Shown piece by piece: positions 39,562 through 48,010 of a DNA stretch of 64,000 bases; within the stretch, counting starts at the first letter, position 1, and each line of letters starts with the position of its first letter. The notes beneath the pieces are model-generated. The model was not told the origin of the DNA and searched no databases. It was given only the letters and a program-made list of their open reading frames with translations. The translations under genes were made by a program, and so were the position numbers. Location of the stretch: assembly GCA_016714365.1 (NCBI GenBank), contig JADJNH010000005.1:906501-970500 (forward strand), in the 5' to 3' direction. This stretch comes from Candidatus Vicinibacter affinis. Its GTDB lineage: Bacteria > Bacteroidota > Bacteroidia > Chitinophagales > Saprospiraceae.

Positions 39562-41751
39562 TTATTTCTTATAAGAATTCTGATAGCTGCGGATGAGTTC
39601 GATGGGATTGTTCAACACATCGCTGAGGGCTGTGATGAAAGCATCTTTTTTCACCTTGGACATGGCATATTGAAGGGGTTCGACTTCATCCGGGATGTAT
39701 TCGAAACTGCAATTCGGATTACAGGACTTGATGCCCTCGACCAGTAAGTCGACGATGGCTTGTGGTGTTCTTCCGCGATGAAATTTTGCCTGATGGATGA
39801 TGATGTGGTCAAACATTTCTGCAGAGAGGTAACCCAGTTTTATGATCGAATCATCCGGGCGGTCACCGGTACCTGTAATGATGCCGATGTGGTAAGGGGA
39901 ATTAATTGTTTTTAGAAAATCCCTGATACCACTGAACCCTTCCGGATTGTGCGCAAAATCAACCATCACCTTGAAATCAGGAAAATCAAAAATATTAAGT
40001 CTTCCCGGTGTTTGTTCGGCGGAAGCATGAAAAGTTTTCAGACCTGATGCGATCTGATCTTTTGTAAATCCGGCTACGTAACATGCGAGACTGGCAGCAA
40101 GCGCATTGGCCACCATGAATCCAACCCTCCCCCCAAATGTAAGCGGAATGTCTTCTACATGAATGATGGAAACGGCTTCCGTGTTTTTCATTATTTTAAT
40201 CAAACCGTCTTCGACATAAGCAGCCGTTTTGCCTTTGCCGAGGTGTTCGGTAAGTGCAGGATTATTTTTATCCAGACTGAAATAAGCGACTTCGTTTTTT
40301 GATTGTTGGCCGATGTGATAAGTATATTCATTTTCTGCATTCAGAACTGCCCAGCCTCCCGGTTTGACTGCATCCACTACCAACCCCTTGACTTTCGCTA
40401 ATTCGTCTAAGGTATGAACATCTGAAAGCCCAAGATGGTCTGCAGTAACATTGGTGATCACGGCAATGTCGCATTGGCTAAAAGCCAGGCCTGCCCGTAA
40501 CAATCCTCCACGGGCTGTCTCCAGAACTGCATATGCTACTGACGAATCTCTCAGCACCATACCTGCACTACCGGGTCCGGTGTTGTCTCCTTTTTCTACC
40601 AGCACGCCATTTACATAAACCCCATCGCTGGTGGTAAATCCGGTGCGCGTCCCTGTTTGTTCGATGATGTGCGCAATGAGTCTTGTGGTGGTGGTTTTCC
40701 CGTTTGTTCCGGTGACCGAAATGATGGGTATTCGGAAAGGTGTTCCCGGCGGGAAAAGTCCATTGAGATATAAGCCTGCGATCTCCTGACTTTGAGCAGC
40801 AGATCCTTGGGCAAAAAATTCAAGGTCAGGTGTAATGTTGACATCCGCCACTTGTAAATTTGGGTCGTTCAGATTTTCACCATGCATCCAGATTTCCAGG
40901 TCCGGAATATTCAAAATGTGGCTGATCCTTTCCAGACGAAAAACGGTGGATTCATTCGGCGTTTGTTGGGTAGAAGTTCCGTCGCTGATGATTACTTTAG
41001 CAAATTCATGATTCAGGATGAGCACCCTGAATCCTATGAAAAGTTCTCTGGAGGCAATGGCTTTTCGGGTGAATGGTATGGAGGCCTCGTACAACAATTC
41101 CATCATGGAATCTCTGTCGGATGCCATTCGTGATGCCACCGCGTTGGTGTGTGAATTTAAGCTTTTGTATAAGGTCTTTTGAAATTTTCCGTATCCCAAC
41201 ATAAAATACTCATTACCGAATAATCGCTGTGCGGGAATTCCTCTGGAGGCTGCAGCATCCAGGATCATTTTTATTCCTGGCGAAATGGCATTGGCTAATT
41301 TAATATTTTCAATTTTTTCGATGTATGCTTCCAGGTCGAGTTGTTGACCGTTTAACAAAGATTGAAGGATGTCAAATGATGCTTGAGCTGCAGCTTTACC
41401 GGCTTCTTCCTCTTTGTATTCAAAAATAACCCCATAGGTGCCGGGATAAATGGTCTTCAATATTTTGAGGAAATGGACGTGGAGCCCACTTTTATTTTGT
41501 AACTCCAGGGCTAATCGTCCGGCGGTTTTTGCCAAAAGATCCAACTGGGGAGTTGGCTCTGAAATTTGATTTTCAATGATGAGTGCCATCTCTTCCTCCG
41601 GTATCAGCGGTAAGTTCTTAAGCATGAGATCCAGATCGTCCGCATTGAGGAGGTTTTCCTCTGAGAGGTCAAGTCTCAGATGGATGAGTTTGTAGGGATT
41701 GAAACTGTGAACGTTGGGTCCGCGGAGGGCCTGGATGCTGATTATTTTCAT
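39562..41751 (-). CDS. Cyanophycin-synthetase-like Mur ligase with a reduced ATP-grasp domain
   Basis: 729 residues, against about 870 for typical CphA1. The N-terminal domain (about 1-165) and the ATP-grasp entry (about 195-230: HTNAVASRMASDRDSMMELL) are present. The central ATP-grasp lobe with the ATP-binding Lys and glycine loop is missing: IPFTRKAIA runs straight into FRVLILNHEFAK. A short DVNITPDL replaces the usual metal-binding EVN segment. The Mur ligase half is complete: P-loop VTGTNGKTTT at 346-355, ETARGGLLR at 411-419, NVTADHLG, and a C-terminal domain with DFAHNP. In CphA1 the ATP-grasp half adds Asp to the backbone and the Mur half adds Arg to side chains, so only the second reaction looks possible. 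It is divergent from the acyltransferase gene. Confidence 0.78.
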   Translation of the reverse strand: MKIISIQALRGPNVHSFNPYKLIHLRLDLSEENLLNADDLDLMLKNLPLIPEEEMALIIENQISEPTPQLDLLAKTAGRLALELQNKSGLHVHFLKILKTIYPGTYGVIFEYKEEEAGKAAAQASFDILQSLLNGQQLDLEAYIEKIENIKLANAISPGIKMILDAAASRGIPAQRLFGNEYFMLGYGKFQKTLYKSLNSHTNAVASRMASDRDSMMELLYEASIPFTRKAIASRELFIGFRVLILNHEFAKVIISDGTSTQQTPNESTVFRLERISHILNIPDLEIWMHGENLNDPNLQVADVNITPDLEFFAQGSAAQSQEIAGLYLNGLFPPGTPFRIPIISVTGTNGKTTTTRLIAHIIEQTGTRTGFTTSDGVYVNGVLVEKGDNTGPGSAGMVLRDSSVAYAVLETARGGLLRAGLAFSQCDIAVITNVTADHLGLSDVHTLDELAKVKGLVVDAVKPGGWAVLNAENEYTYHIGQQSKNEVAYFSLDKNNPALTEHLGKGKTAAYVEDGLIKIMKNTEAVSIIHVEDIPLTFGGRVGFMVANALAASLACYVAGFTKDQIASGLKTFHASAEQTPGRLNIFDFPDFKVMVDFAHNPEGFSGIRDFLKTINSPYHIGIITGTGDRPDDSIIKLGYLSAEMFDHIIIHQAKFHRGRTPQAIVDLLVEGIKSCNPNCSFEYIPDEVEPLQYAMSKVKKDAFITALSDVLNNPIELIRSYQNSYKK

Positions 41752-41989
41752 GGAGACCTAAGAATTTTTATCGAGGTCTTAAAGGTATGGATTATTTGGA
41801 AAAGTGCATTTTTGATTTGTAGAAAAGGGGATGAATTATCTGATGGGATAGAGGTCAAATTGGATTGCCAGCTGCTTGAGGTCTGTGTACGAGCGGAGCG
41901 AGATCGCTTGTAATATTTTTTTACGTTCTGTACCTCAGGCATGATAATAGAACTATATTTATTCTGGCTTAGCTCTTCAAACAACCAAA
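41752..41989. promoter_or_regulatory. Divergent promoter region between the ligase and acyltransferase genes
   Basis: 238 bp between two outward-facing starts. TATATTTA at 41954-41961 (plus strand) is one base off the TAnnTTTG -7 box, without a clear -33 partner. On the minus strand TACCTTTA (41779-41786 read in reverse) is also one off. Short frames across this region are shadows. Confidence 0.3.
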
Positions 41990-43171
41990 ATGAAAGACCG
42001 GATTGAATCCATTGACCTACTCAGGGGACTTGCCATGGCCATCATGGCACTGGATCATGTGCGAGACTATTTTCACCTTACTGCCAACACGGATGATCCC
42101 CTGAATCTGAATACGACGACGATGGCACTTTTTTTTACACGATGGATTACCCATTTTTGCGCACCGGTTTTTGTATTTCTTTCAGGGACGTCCATTTATC
42201 TGCAATCCCTCAGGAAGACGAAAAAGGAATTAAGTTTGTTTCTTATTAAAAGAGGTTTGTGGTTGATTTTTCTGGAGGTTGTGGTCGTCAGTTTTGGTTG
42301 GTCATTTAACCCTGCCTATCATGGTATATTTTTGCAGGTAATCTGGGCTATTGGAATCAGTATGGTTGTGCTGGGTCTGCTGATTAATTTACCATTTAAT
42401 GCAATTTTGGCCATAGGAGCTTTGATTGTGCTTGGACACAATGGATTGGATTATTTAGAATCCGCAGAAGGCTTTCAGGTCGGTTTTTTTTGGAACCTAT
42501 TTCATCATGGATTTTTTACTCCCTACTTTCTTGATGGAGATCATTATGTTTTAATCATCTATGCTTTTGTTCCCTGGACAGGATTGATGATGCTGGGCTA
42601 TTGTTTTGGGAAATATTTTAGTTCCTTTCCGGAACCATCCATCCGGCGAAAGAAAATATTTGGTATGGGTATTTTGTTGATTGGATTATTTGTGTTGCTT
42701 CGTGGGATCAATCAATATGGAGATCCTCATGCCTGGGCTTATCAAAGTGATGGGATAAAAAGTTTTTTATCTTTTATAAATGTCAACAAGTATCCGCCGT
42801 CTTTGATGTTCATGAGTCTGATGATCGGATTGGGGATGATGGTATTGGCCTGGGTGGAGTCGGTAAAAAATATATTTACTGATTTTCTCAGGACATTCGG
42901 GCGTGTATCATTATTCTATTATTTGGTCCACATTTATCTCATTCACCAATTATCTACGATAAGTTTTTTTATGCGCGGCCATACGTTTGCTGAGGGTTAT
43001 CATAAGGAATCTCACTTTCCATTTTATTTTTTGGTGCAGGGAGAAGGATATGGTTTGCCGGTGGTATATGGAGTGTGGATATTGGTATTGATTTTACTTT
43101 ATCCGTTGTGCAAATGGTATGATCGGTATAAGACCGCACACAAAGAAAAATGGTGGTTGAGTTATTTGTAG
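41990..43171 (+). CDS. DUF1624 family membrane acyltransferase-like protein
   Basis: 393 residues. It begins MKDRIESIDLLRGLAMAIMALDHVRDYF, the signature opening of the DUF1624/heparan-alpha-glucosaminide N-acetyltransferase-like family (COG3503), with the conserved Asp-His in the first helix. About ten membrane helices follow, with FCAPVFVFLSGTS, FVPWTGLMMLGYCFG and FYYLVHIYLIHQL, and it ends in basic residues at the cytoplasmic face. Members probably move acetyl or other acyl groups across the inner membrane to sugars, but the bacterial substrate is unknown. It is read away from the CphA-like gene. Base composition is richer in G+C than in the regions on either side of the block. Confidence 0.85.
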   Translation: MKDRIESIDLLRGLAMAIMALDHVRDYFHLTANTDDPLNLNTTTMALFFTRWITHFCAPVFVFLSGTSIYLQSLRKTKKELSLFLIKRGLWLIFLEVVVVSFGWSFNPAYHGIFLQVIWAIGISMVVLGLLINLPFNAILAIGALIVLGHNGLDYLESAEGFQVGFFWNLFHHGFFTPYFLDGDHYVLIIYAFVPWTGLMMLGYCFGKYFSSFPEPSIRRKKIFGMGILLIGLFVLLRGINQYGDPHAWAYQSDGIKSFLSFINVNKYPPSLMFMSLMIGLGMMVLAWVESVKNIFTDFLRTFGRVSLFYYLVHIYLIHQLSTISFFMRGHTFAEGYHKESHFPFYFLVQGEGYGLPVVYGVWILVLILLYPLCKWYDRYKTAHKEKWWLSYL

Positions 43172-43235
43172 TGAGTTTTTAGCTGCACCAATATAAAGTT
43201 GATTTCCGATTTGAATTTGAATTAAATTATGGGAG

Positions 43236-44942
43236 ATGATTTTACGAACTTTTTTTTTAAGTTTATTTTTTCTTCTGGTAATAGAGCATTTTGTGGATGC
43301 ACAAAACTGGAGCACCTATGGAGGAGGCAGCTACAGAAATGCGCTTAGCAGCATGACAGGTCCAGGTGAGATAAGTACACCTGTTTGGAATGTGGCCAGT
43401 GGAAATCAAACGAATCTTGCGCAAGCCATTTATTCATTTGGCGATCGGTTTGTTACCAGTCGCATTAAATTCAGTCCGTACTCCGGACTTATCGAATGCA
43501 GAAGAATTTCAAATGGTATGTTGTTGTGGACATCTCCTAGTATTAGAAGTACTTCTATCCTTTATGCCATAGGTTTCACAGAAGATGCGGTATATGCTCA
43601 TGACTACAACAATGACAGTCTTTATGCACTCAGTCCTGAAAATGGATTGATTAAATGGCGAGGTAAGGTGAAGTCACAAACTTTCGGTGCGTATCCGGGA
43701 GTAGTTTACAGTTGTGATGGAGATTTGATACTGAATGCACCGGTTGCTTCGGGTAATTTTACCATGAGGGTGGATAAGCATAATGGTCAAGTAAAATGGT
43801 TTAACAAGGAGTTGATTGCCATAGGACCTGCTGTTGGACTTGCAGCAACAGAAACTACGGTGTACCGAATTACAGGAGGAATTACCCTGCCGATAAGGCT
43901 CACAGCGATGGATGTAGAAACCGGTAAAACAAAATATTCATCCGCGCCTATACCCGGCGACGGAGATCAGGAAAATCCTATCATGATCGGAAGTGATGGG
44001 ATCATTTATTTTTGGCGTGATGGCGGATCATTTTATGCATACGAAGATACCGGAAGTGATTTTGTAAAGAAGTGGGAGTACATGCCACAGATCACTACCG
44101 GTGTAGCACTTAGCGGAAATATGGCAGAGGCCATGGATGGAAATATTTATATTTTTGACAATGGTTATTTAAAAAAAATCAGTCATTCATCCGGAGAAGT
44201 TTTGATGGTCAGTGTGGTGGATCTTCCAAAGGGAAGCATTTGTGTAGGGGTGGATTCAACCGTTTATGTGAATGATCAGGAAGGAAAATATTATGCCCTT
44301 ACAGACGATCTACAAATTGTTAAATGGAATTTAAATTTATCGGGCAATCATTATTGTGCGCCTGCAATATTGCAGGAGGGAGTGATGGTTTTAGCAGGTG
44401 GTGGATATAATATCCGTGCCTATCAGACTGCAAAAGCGCACAGTCCTGTGGTAGATTTTCGCGCCTCTGTCAGAAGAATCAGGGCGGGAGAATCCATTGA
44501 CTTTTATGATCAATCATCGTATGTACCTGAAAAATGGAATTGGGAATTTGAAGGTGCGGAAATTGATCATTCTGATCAGCAACATCCAAAGAGTATTCGT
44601 TATCTCAATCCAGGTATTTTTACAGTTGGACTGCAAGCTGAAAACGGTTTAGGAAGTCACATGATTGCAAAAGATTGTTACGTAGAAGTTTTGCCAGCAA
44701 CAAGTGTAGCTGATTTTGACAAAAAAATGACCATTCGTTTATTTCCAAATCCAAGTCATGATGTGATTTACTTTGATCCACCTATCCAAGATGAAAATTG
44801 TAGGATATTTTCAGCAAATGGTAAATTGGTAAAAGAGACCAGCATTCATCAAAATTCATTGAATGTAGGTTCTCTGGAATCAGGAATCTATTTCTTGTTT
44901 TTAGAAACTTCCAAATCGAGAATCCGAATGGTCAAAATCTAA
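43236..44942 (+). CDS. T9SS cargo protein with PQQ-type propeller and PKD domain
   Basis: 568 residues. A signal peptide (about 1-22, ending FVDAQ) is followed by a PQQ-like beta propeller (about 24-395) whose blades repeat patterns such as LYALSPENGLIKWRG and MDVETGKTKYSS. A PKD module spans about 400-485 (DFRASVRRIRAGESIDFYDQS, WNWEFEGA, NPGIFTVGLQAENGLG). A T9SS type A sorting domain follows, about 492-568 (TIRLFPNPSHDVIYFDP, SLESGIYFLFLE, RMVKI). No PQQ-dehydrogenase active-site residues are evident, so this is probably a secreted binding propeller. It starts 64 bp after the acyltransferase gene. Confidence 0.82.
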   Translation: MILRTFFLSLFFLLVIEHFVDAQNWSTYGGGSYRNALSSMTGPGEISTPVWNVASGNQTNLAQAIYSFGDRFVTSRIKFSPYSGLIECRRISNGMLLWTSPSIRSTSILYAIGFTEDAVYAHDYNNDSLYALSPENGLIKWRGKVKSQTFGAYPGVVYSCDGDLILNAPVASGNFTMRVDKHNGQVKWFNKELIAIGPAVGLAATETTVYRITGGITLPIRLTAMDVETGKTKYSSAPIPGDGDQENPIMIGSDGIIYFWRDGGSFYAYEDTGSDFVKKWEYMPQITTGVALSGNMAEAMDGNIYIFDNGYLKKISHSSGEVLMVSVVDLPKGSICVGVDSTVYVNDQEGKYYALTDDLQIVKWNLNLSGNHYCAPAILQEGVMVLAGGGYNIRAYQTAKAHSPVVDFRASVRRIRAGESIDFYDQSSYVPEKWNWEFEGAEIDHSDQQHPKSIRYLNPGIFTVGLQAENGLGSHMIAKDCYVEVLPATSVADFDKKMTIRLFPNPSHDVIYFDPPIQDENCRIFSANGKLVKETSIHQNSLNVGSLESGIYFLFLETSKSRIRMVKI

Positions 44943-44960
44943 AGGGTCAATTTAATAATT

Positions 44961-45212
44961 TTGGTAGAACCAGTTTTGCGGACCCCGTTATTCACTAAAG
45001 TTGTCCTGAATTCCATCCTGGTATCATTGTTCTTTTTTGTCTTGATAAATCCATTCTATGCATTAGAATTTCTATTCCAATTTAAAAACTTCCGCCAAGA
45101 AGTTTACCAGTTGTCCGGACAATTCCTTTGGGGAATGGTTGTACTTTTTCTTTCAGTAATAATACGGGGTATGGACATTTCCTTCCATGCTAAGCAGCAT
45201 TTTAAGGTCTGA
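44961..45212 (+). CDS. Small two-helix membrane protein, possibly a DUF2975-type fragment
   Basis: 83 residues from a TTG start; there is no earlier ATG in frame. Two hydrophobic helices (about 13-33 and 56-70) are followed by VIIRGMDISFHAKQHFKV, which resembles the end of DUF2975 membrane proteins. That family is about twice as long, so this may be a truncated remnant. Its last codons overlap the first unit of a tandem repeat (45191-45325). No ribosome site helps decide whether it is expressed. Confidence 0.3.
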   Translation: MVEPVLRTPLFTKVVLNSILVSLFFFVLINPFYALEFLFQFKNFRQEVYQLSGQFLWGMVVLFLSVIIRGMDISFHAKQHFKV

Positions 45213-45470
45213 TTTCTATTCCTATTGACTTCTTGCAATTTCTCAAATCCTTCCTTAGTCATGCTTTTTTGCACAAAGCTATAATTCATAGCGACCAATG
45301 ACAAGTGGCAGTTAGCAGGACGGATTCTTCCCTGTTAAGTATCATTTCAAACTCACAATGCTATTCCTATAGCCTTCTTGCAATGTCTCAAATCCTTGTT
45401 TAGTCATGCTTTTTTCCACAAAGCTATTGTTAATAGTGACCAATGGCAATTGACAGATAGTAGGACAGAT
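45191..45470. repeat. Tandem repeat, two units with a 145-bp period
   Basis: 45191-45325 and 45336-45470 are diverged copies. Each contains the run TTAGTCATGCTTTTTT. On the minus strand both encode the same peptide pattern (KSMTKxGFExLQE, then RN and LK), and one copy ends in a stop after SLK. They look like two decayed copies of the 3' end of a minus-strand gene that is otherwise gone. Confidence 0.65.
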
Positions 45471-45792
45471 ACACAGTTCTAACAAATGAAGCCACTGAGT
45501 TTTGAAGAATACCAGAGAATTAGTTCAGAAACTTTAATTGTGGCCAATAACAAATTGAAAAATTAAAATGAAATTCAGTTTAATTAGAGTATAGCTCTCA
45601 AAACGGTAAAAGCAATCAAACTTATAGTCCTTAACGGGAGGCCAACCACATCCATATAATTGTCCCATTAAAACAAAAAAAAACTGCAAGTCAATGACTT
45701 ACAAGGGCTTTATGTGATCTGTTTGGGACTATGTTATATACATACATGATAATCAATTAGTTTAGTTTACTAAATTAGCTAAGTGCGGTGTT
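45471..45792. other. Intergenic stretch with a near-perfect palindrome
   Basis: 322 bases without a gene. TGCAAGTCA (45685-45693) and TGACTTACA (45695-45703) form a dyad with one mismatch around a single A, preceded by nine A residues. It may be an operator or a recombination core; nothing else is evident. Confidence 0.4.
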
Positions 45793-46086
45793 TAGACTTC
45801 CTCATAAAAGTGGACAGAAATATAAGATAGAAAATTAATAAATTTACCTATTAAATCTTATTAGATGTCAAAATTGAAAAGAAAATTCACCAAGGAGCAA
45901 AAGCTCGAGATTGTCAAAATGTCACTAGAAGACAATCTGTTAGATAGGGAAGTAGCTGAGCGATTTACTGTGTTATTAAAGGTCATTTATTATTGGCATA
46001 AGAGTTTGTGCAATATGAATACACTGCCTTCCCAGGCAATGGTAAGATGCTTGGAACCGAACAGGAAAAAGGACATGCAACATTAA
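45793..46086 (+). mobile_element. IS3-family remnant (left end plus broken orfA)
   Basis: The left end (45793-45844) is shared with the scar at 39352. The orfA start at 45865 reads MSKLKRKFTKEQKLEIVKMS, then REVAERF, a typical helix-turn-helix OrfA. One base is missing near 46005-46011. In the restored frame the sequence continues QYEYTAFPGNGKMLGTEQEK, the conserved OrfA middle, then ends at TGA about 46098. No orfB with a DDE core follows, so the element cannot move by itself. Confidence 0.75.
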
Positions 46087-46284
46087 GGAAAAAAGTATGA
46101 GATAATTTGAAATTAAAACTTTGGAAATATAAACCCATACTAGAATTTTATGAAAAATATTTATGGCTAAGAGAATTTTCACTCTGGCAAATAAATATAA
46201 ATGTAAGCTTAATTTCAAATATTTGTAATAAATAATTATATCGTCTACAAAAATATTTCTTAGATTTTTAAATCAATTTTGAAT

Positions 46285-47139
46285 ATGGCTAAAACAAAAA
46301 TATCTCAAAGTCAAGTAAATACAAGAGAACTTTTTTCAGTTAAACAAATCCTATTATCTCGAGGTTTTGAAATTAAAACTACCAATACAGAAGAAAAACT
46401 TTTAGTTACTGAACCAAATCAAGACAATGATATTTGGAAATTGCTATTCGACATTTATAACAATTCCAGCCTTAGAACTGAATTAAAAGATTTTCTTTAC
46501 AAAAGAAAAGTGCCTACTTCGAATGAAATTTTAATGCTTCTTAATCAACCGTGTATAGTTAAGGAAAGAAGCCGATTCGACAATACTTTTGAATGGTATG
46601 CGGGTGAATTAATGATAAGAAAATTTGCTGCTTTTTCTGCATCTCATGGAGTAACAATTAAGGATTTAAAGAGAAATTCAAATGAAAAAGAATCAGGTGA
46701 TTTTGATTCATTGGTTGTACTTAGAGATACTAATCTTGCCTATTTTGAATGTAAAGCAGGTAGCTTTGATTTTAATTCAATTAGGAGGTGTTATGTTCGT
46801 ATGCAAATGTTAAATTGTCAATATTCGATTTTATTCTGTGTTGACAATATAGATGAAGAAAAATTAAAATGGGAAATATCTAAAATAAAAGTGCCAGGAT
46901 TGAATTTACACAGGATGGACAAAATCAATATATATGGAAAACAGAAAGCTTACATATATGAATTACACAATTGTTACATTATTGACATGTCCGGAGATGT
47001 AGAAACAAAATTAAGGACTGCATTGAGAATTAATGCAGCAAAAATAAATCAGTTACATCATGGCATCGGTATGGATGATCAAACTTATAAAGAACTTGGC
47101 TATAAAAGAGAAACATTAGATGTTCAGATATATCAATAA
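46285..47139 (+). CDS. Orphan PD-(D/E)XK nuclease-like protein
   Basis: 284 residues from the ATG at 46285 (a TTG two codons upstream is also open). The core reads EWYAGELMIRKF (Glu at about 108), SGDFDSLVVLRDTN (Asp at about 141) and AYFECKAGSFDF (Glu155-x-Lys157). This is the E...D...ExK order of PD-(D/E)XK nucleases, with predicted strands around each residue. It is followed by a helix with RRCYVRMQML. The first 90 residues are a separate helical domain. No methylase, helicase or CRISPR gene is nearby, so it is not a standard restriction enzyme. Related folds occur in stand-alone defence effectors and in DUF1887/Card1-type proteins. It lies directly after the IS3 remnant. Confidence 0.6.
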   Translation: MAKTKISQSQVNTRELFSVKQILLSRGFEIKTTNTEEKLLVTEPNQDNDIWKLLFDIYNNSSLRTELKDFLYKRKVPTSNEILMLLNQPCIVKERSRFDNTFEWYAGELMIRKFAAFSASHGVTIKDLKRNSNEKESGDFDSLVVLRDTNLAYFECKAGSFDFNSIRRCYVRMQMLNCQYSILFCVDNIDEEKLKWEISKIKVPGLNLHRMDKINIYGKQKAYIYELHNCYIIDMSGDVETKLRTALRINAAKINQLHHGIGMDDQTYKELGYKRETLDVQIYQ

Positions 47140-48010
47140 ATGTAGCTTAAACAATTAATATAGTTTTTCGTCCTAAATAAAGTTATAAATTAAATTATTC
47201 ATTACTAAATTGAATGATTGTTGTCTGGGTTTTAATTCAATTGAATCATTCTAATGATCTTTTTCAATTAGAATTTAAGATATAGCAAAAAATATTATTT
47301 TAGATGACTTGTATTATAAATTAATTTATTGATATTTAATAAAATACGAATATGTTAAATAAATATTTAAAAATATTTTACAAAAAATTAGGATTTTATT
47401 TTTAAGCATTTTACATTTGTTTATTGCTGAAATATTAAGAAAAGAGAGACATGACTTGGTATTAACACTATGCCTACTAAGTATTTGAGAAGTATTATTA
47501 ACCCATTTCTAATTTCAAAACAAATTTTAAAATGATCCTACGATAGGCTTATGTCTATTTGATAGATGTGGTATAGGCTTTTGGTTTGTATTGAATGAAC
47601 AATCATTGCCTAAGGATGTAATAGCCTCTATTGTCAAATTCTATTCATTTTATTGTACTAAAAATTAATTACATGAATCTAAAATTGAAAGATTTTAAAA
47701 TGAAAAGAAACAACTGAATTATGTAGTGTATTTTGTTCGTAATAATACAAGACAATGATTATTTGATTTCACTAACTCGCAAAAGATTAGTTCGGATTCG
47801 GTATTTTATAGACATAATTTAACACAGTTGTTTTTCTAAAATATTATTTTTTCTGTATGGTTATCACCAAACAGTGTGTTGCTATTCATTGAAAATATTT
47901 GTGTTCAAATCTTTTTAGATTGAAGGCTGGCATTTTATGTTCGCTTCTAAGCAAATATTGTGGAATTAAATTATTAAATTGTAAATATGTTAAGCTTTAA
48001 ATTTGAATTT
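47140..48010. other. Long AT-rich intergenic region upstream of the S74/toxin operon
   Basis: 871 bases with stops in all frames. I see no RNA gene, no clear TAnnTTTG/TTTG pair and no hairpin with a T run. It should hold the promoter for the operon that begins at 48011. An in-frame ATG at 47987 precedes the chosen start by eight codons. Confidence 0.45.

Noticed and set aside
41680..41984. Open frames on both strands across the ligase/acyltransferase divergent region
   Set aside because: They overlap the start of the CphA-like gene or the promoter region and have no recognisable content.
47140..48010. Possible small RNA or regulatory island before the S74 gene
   Set aside because: No stable hairpin, no promoter pair and no terminator could be recognised by eye.
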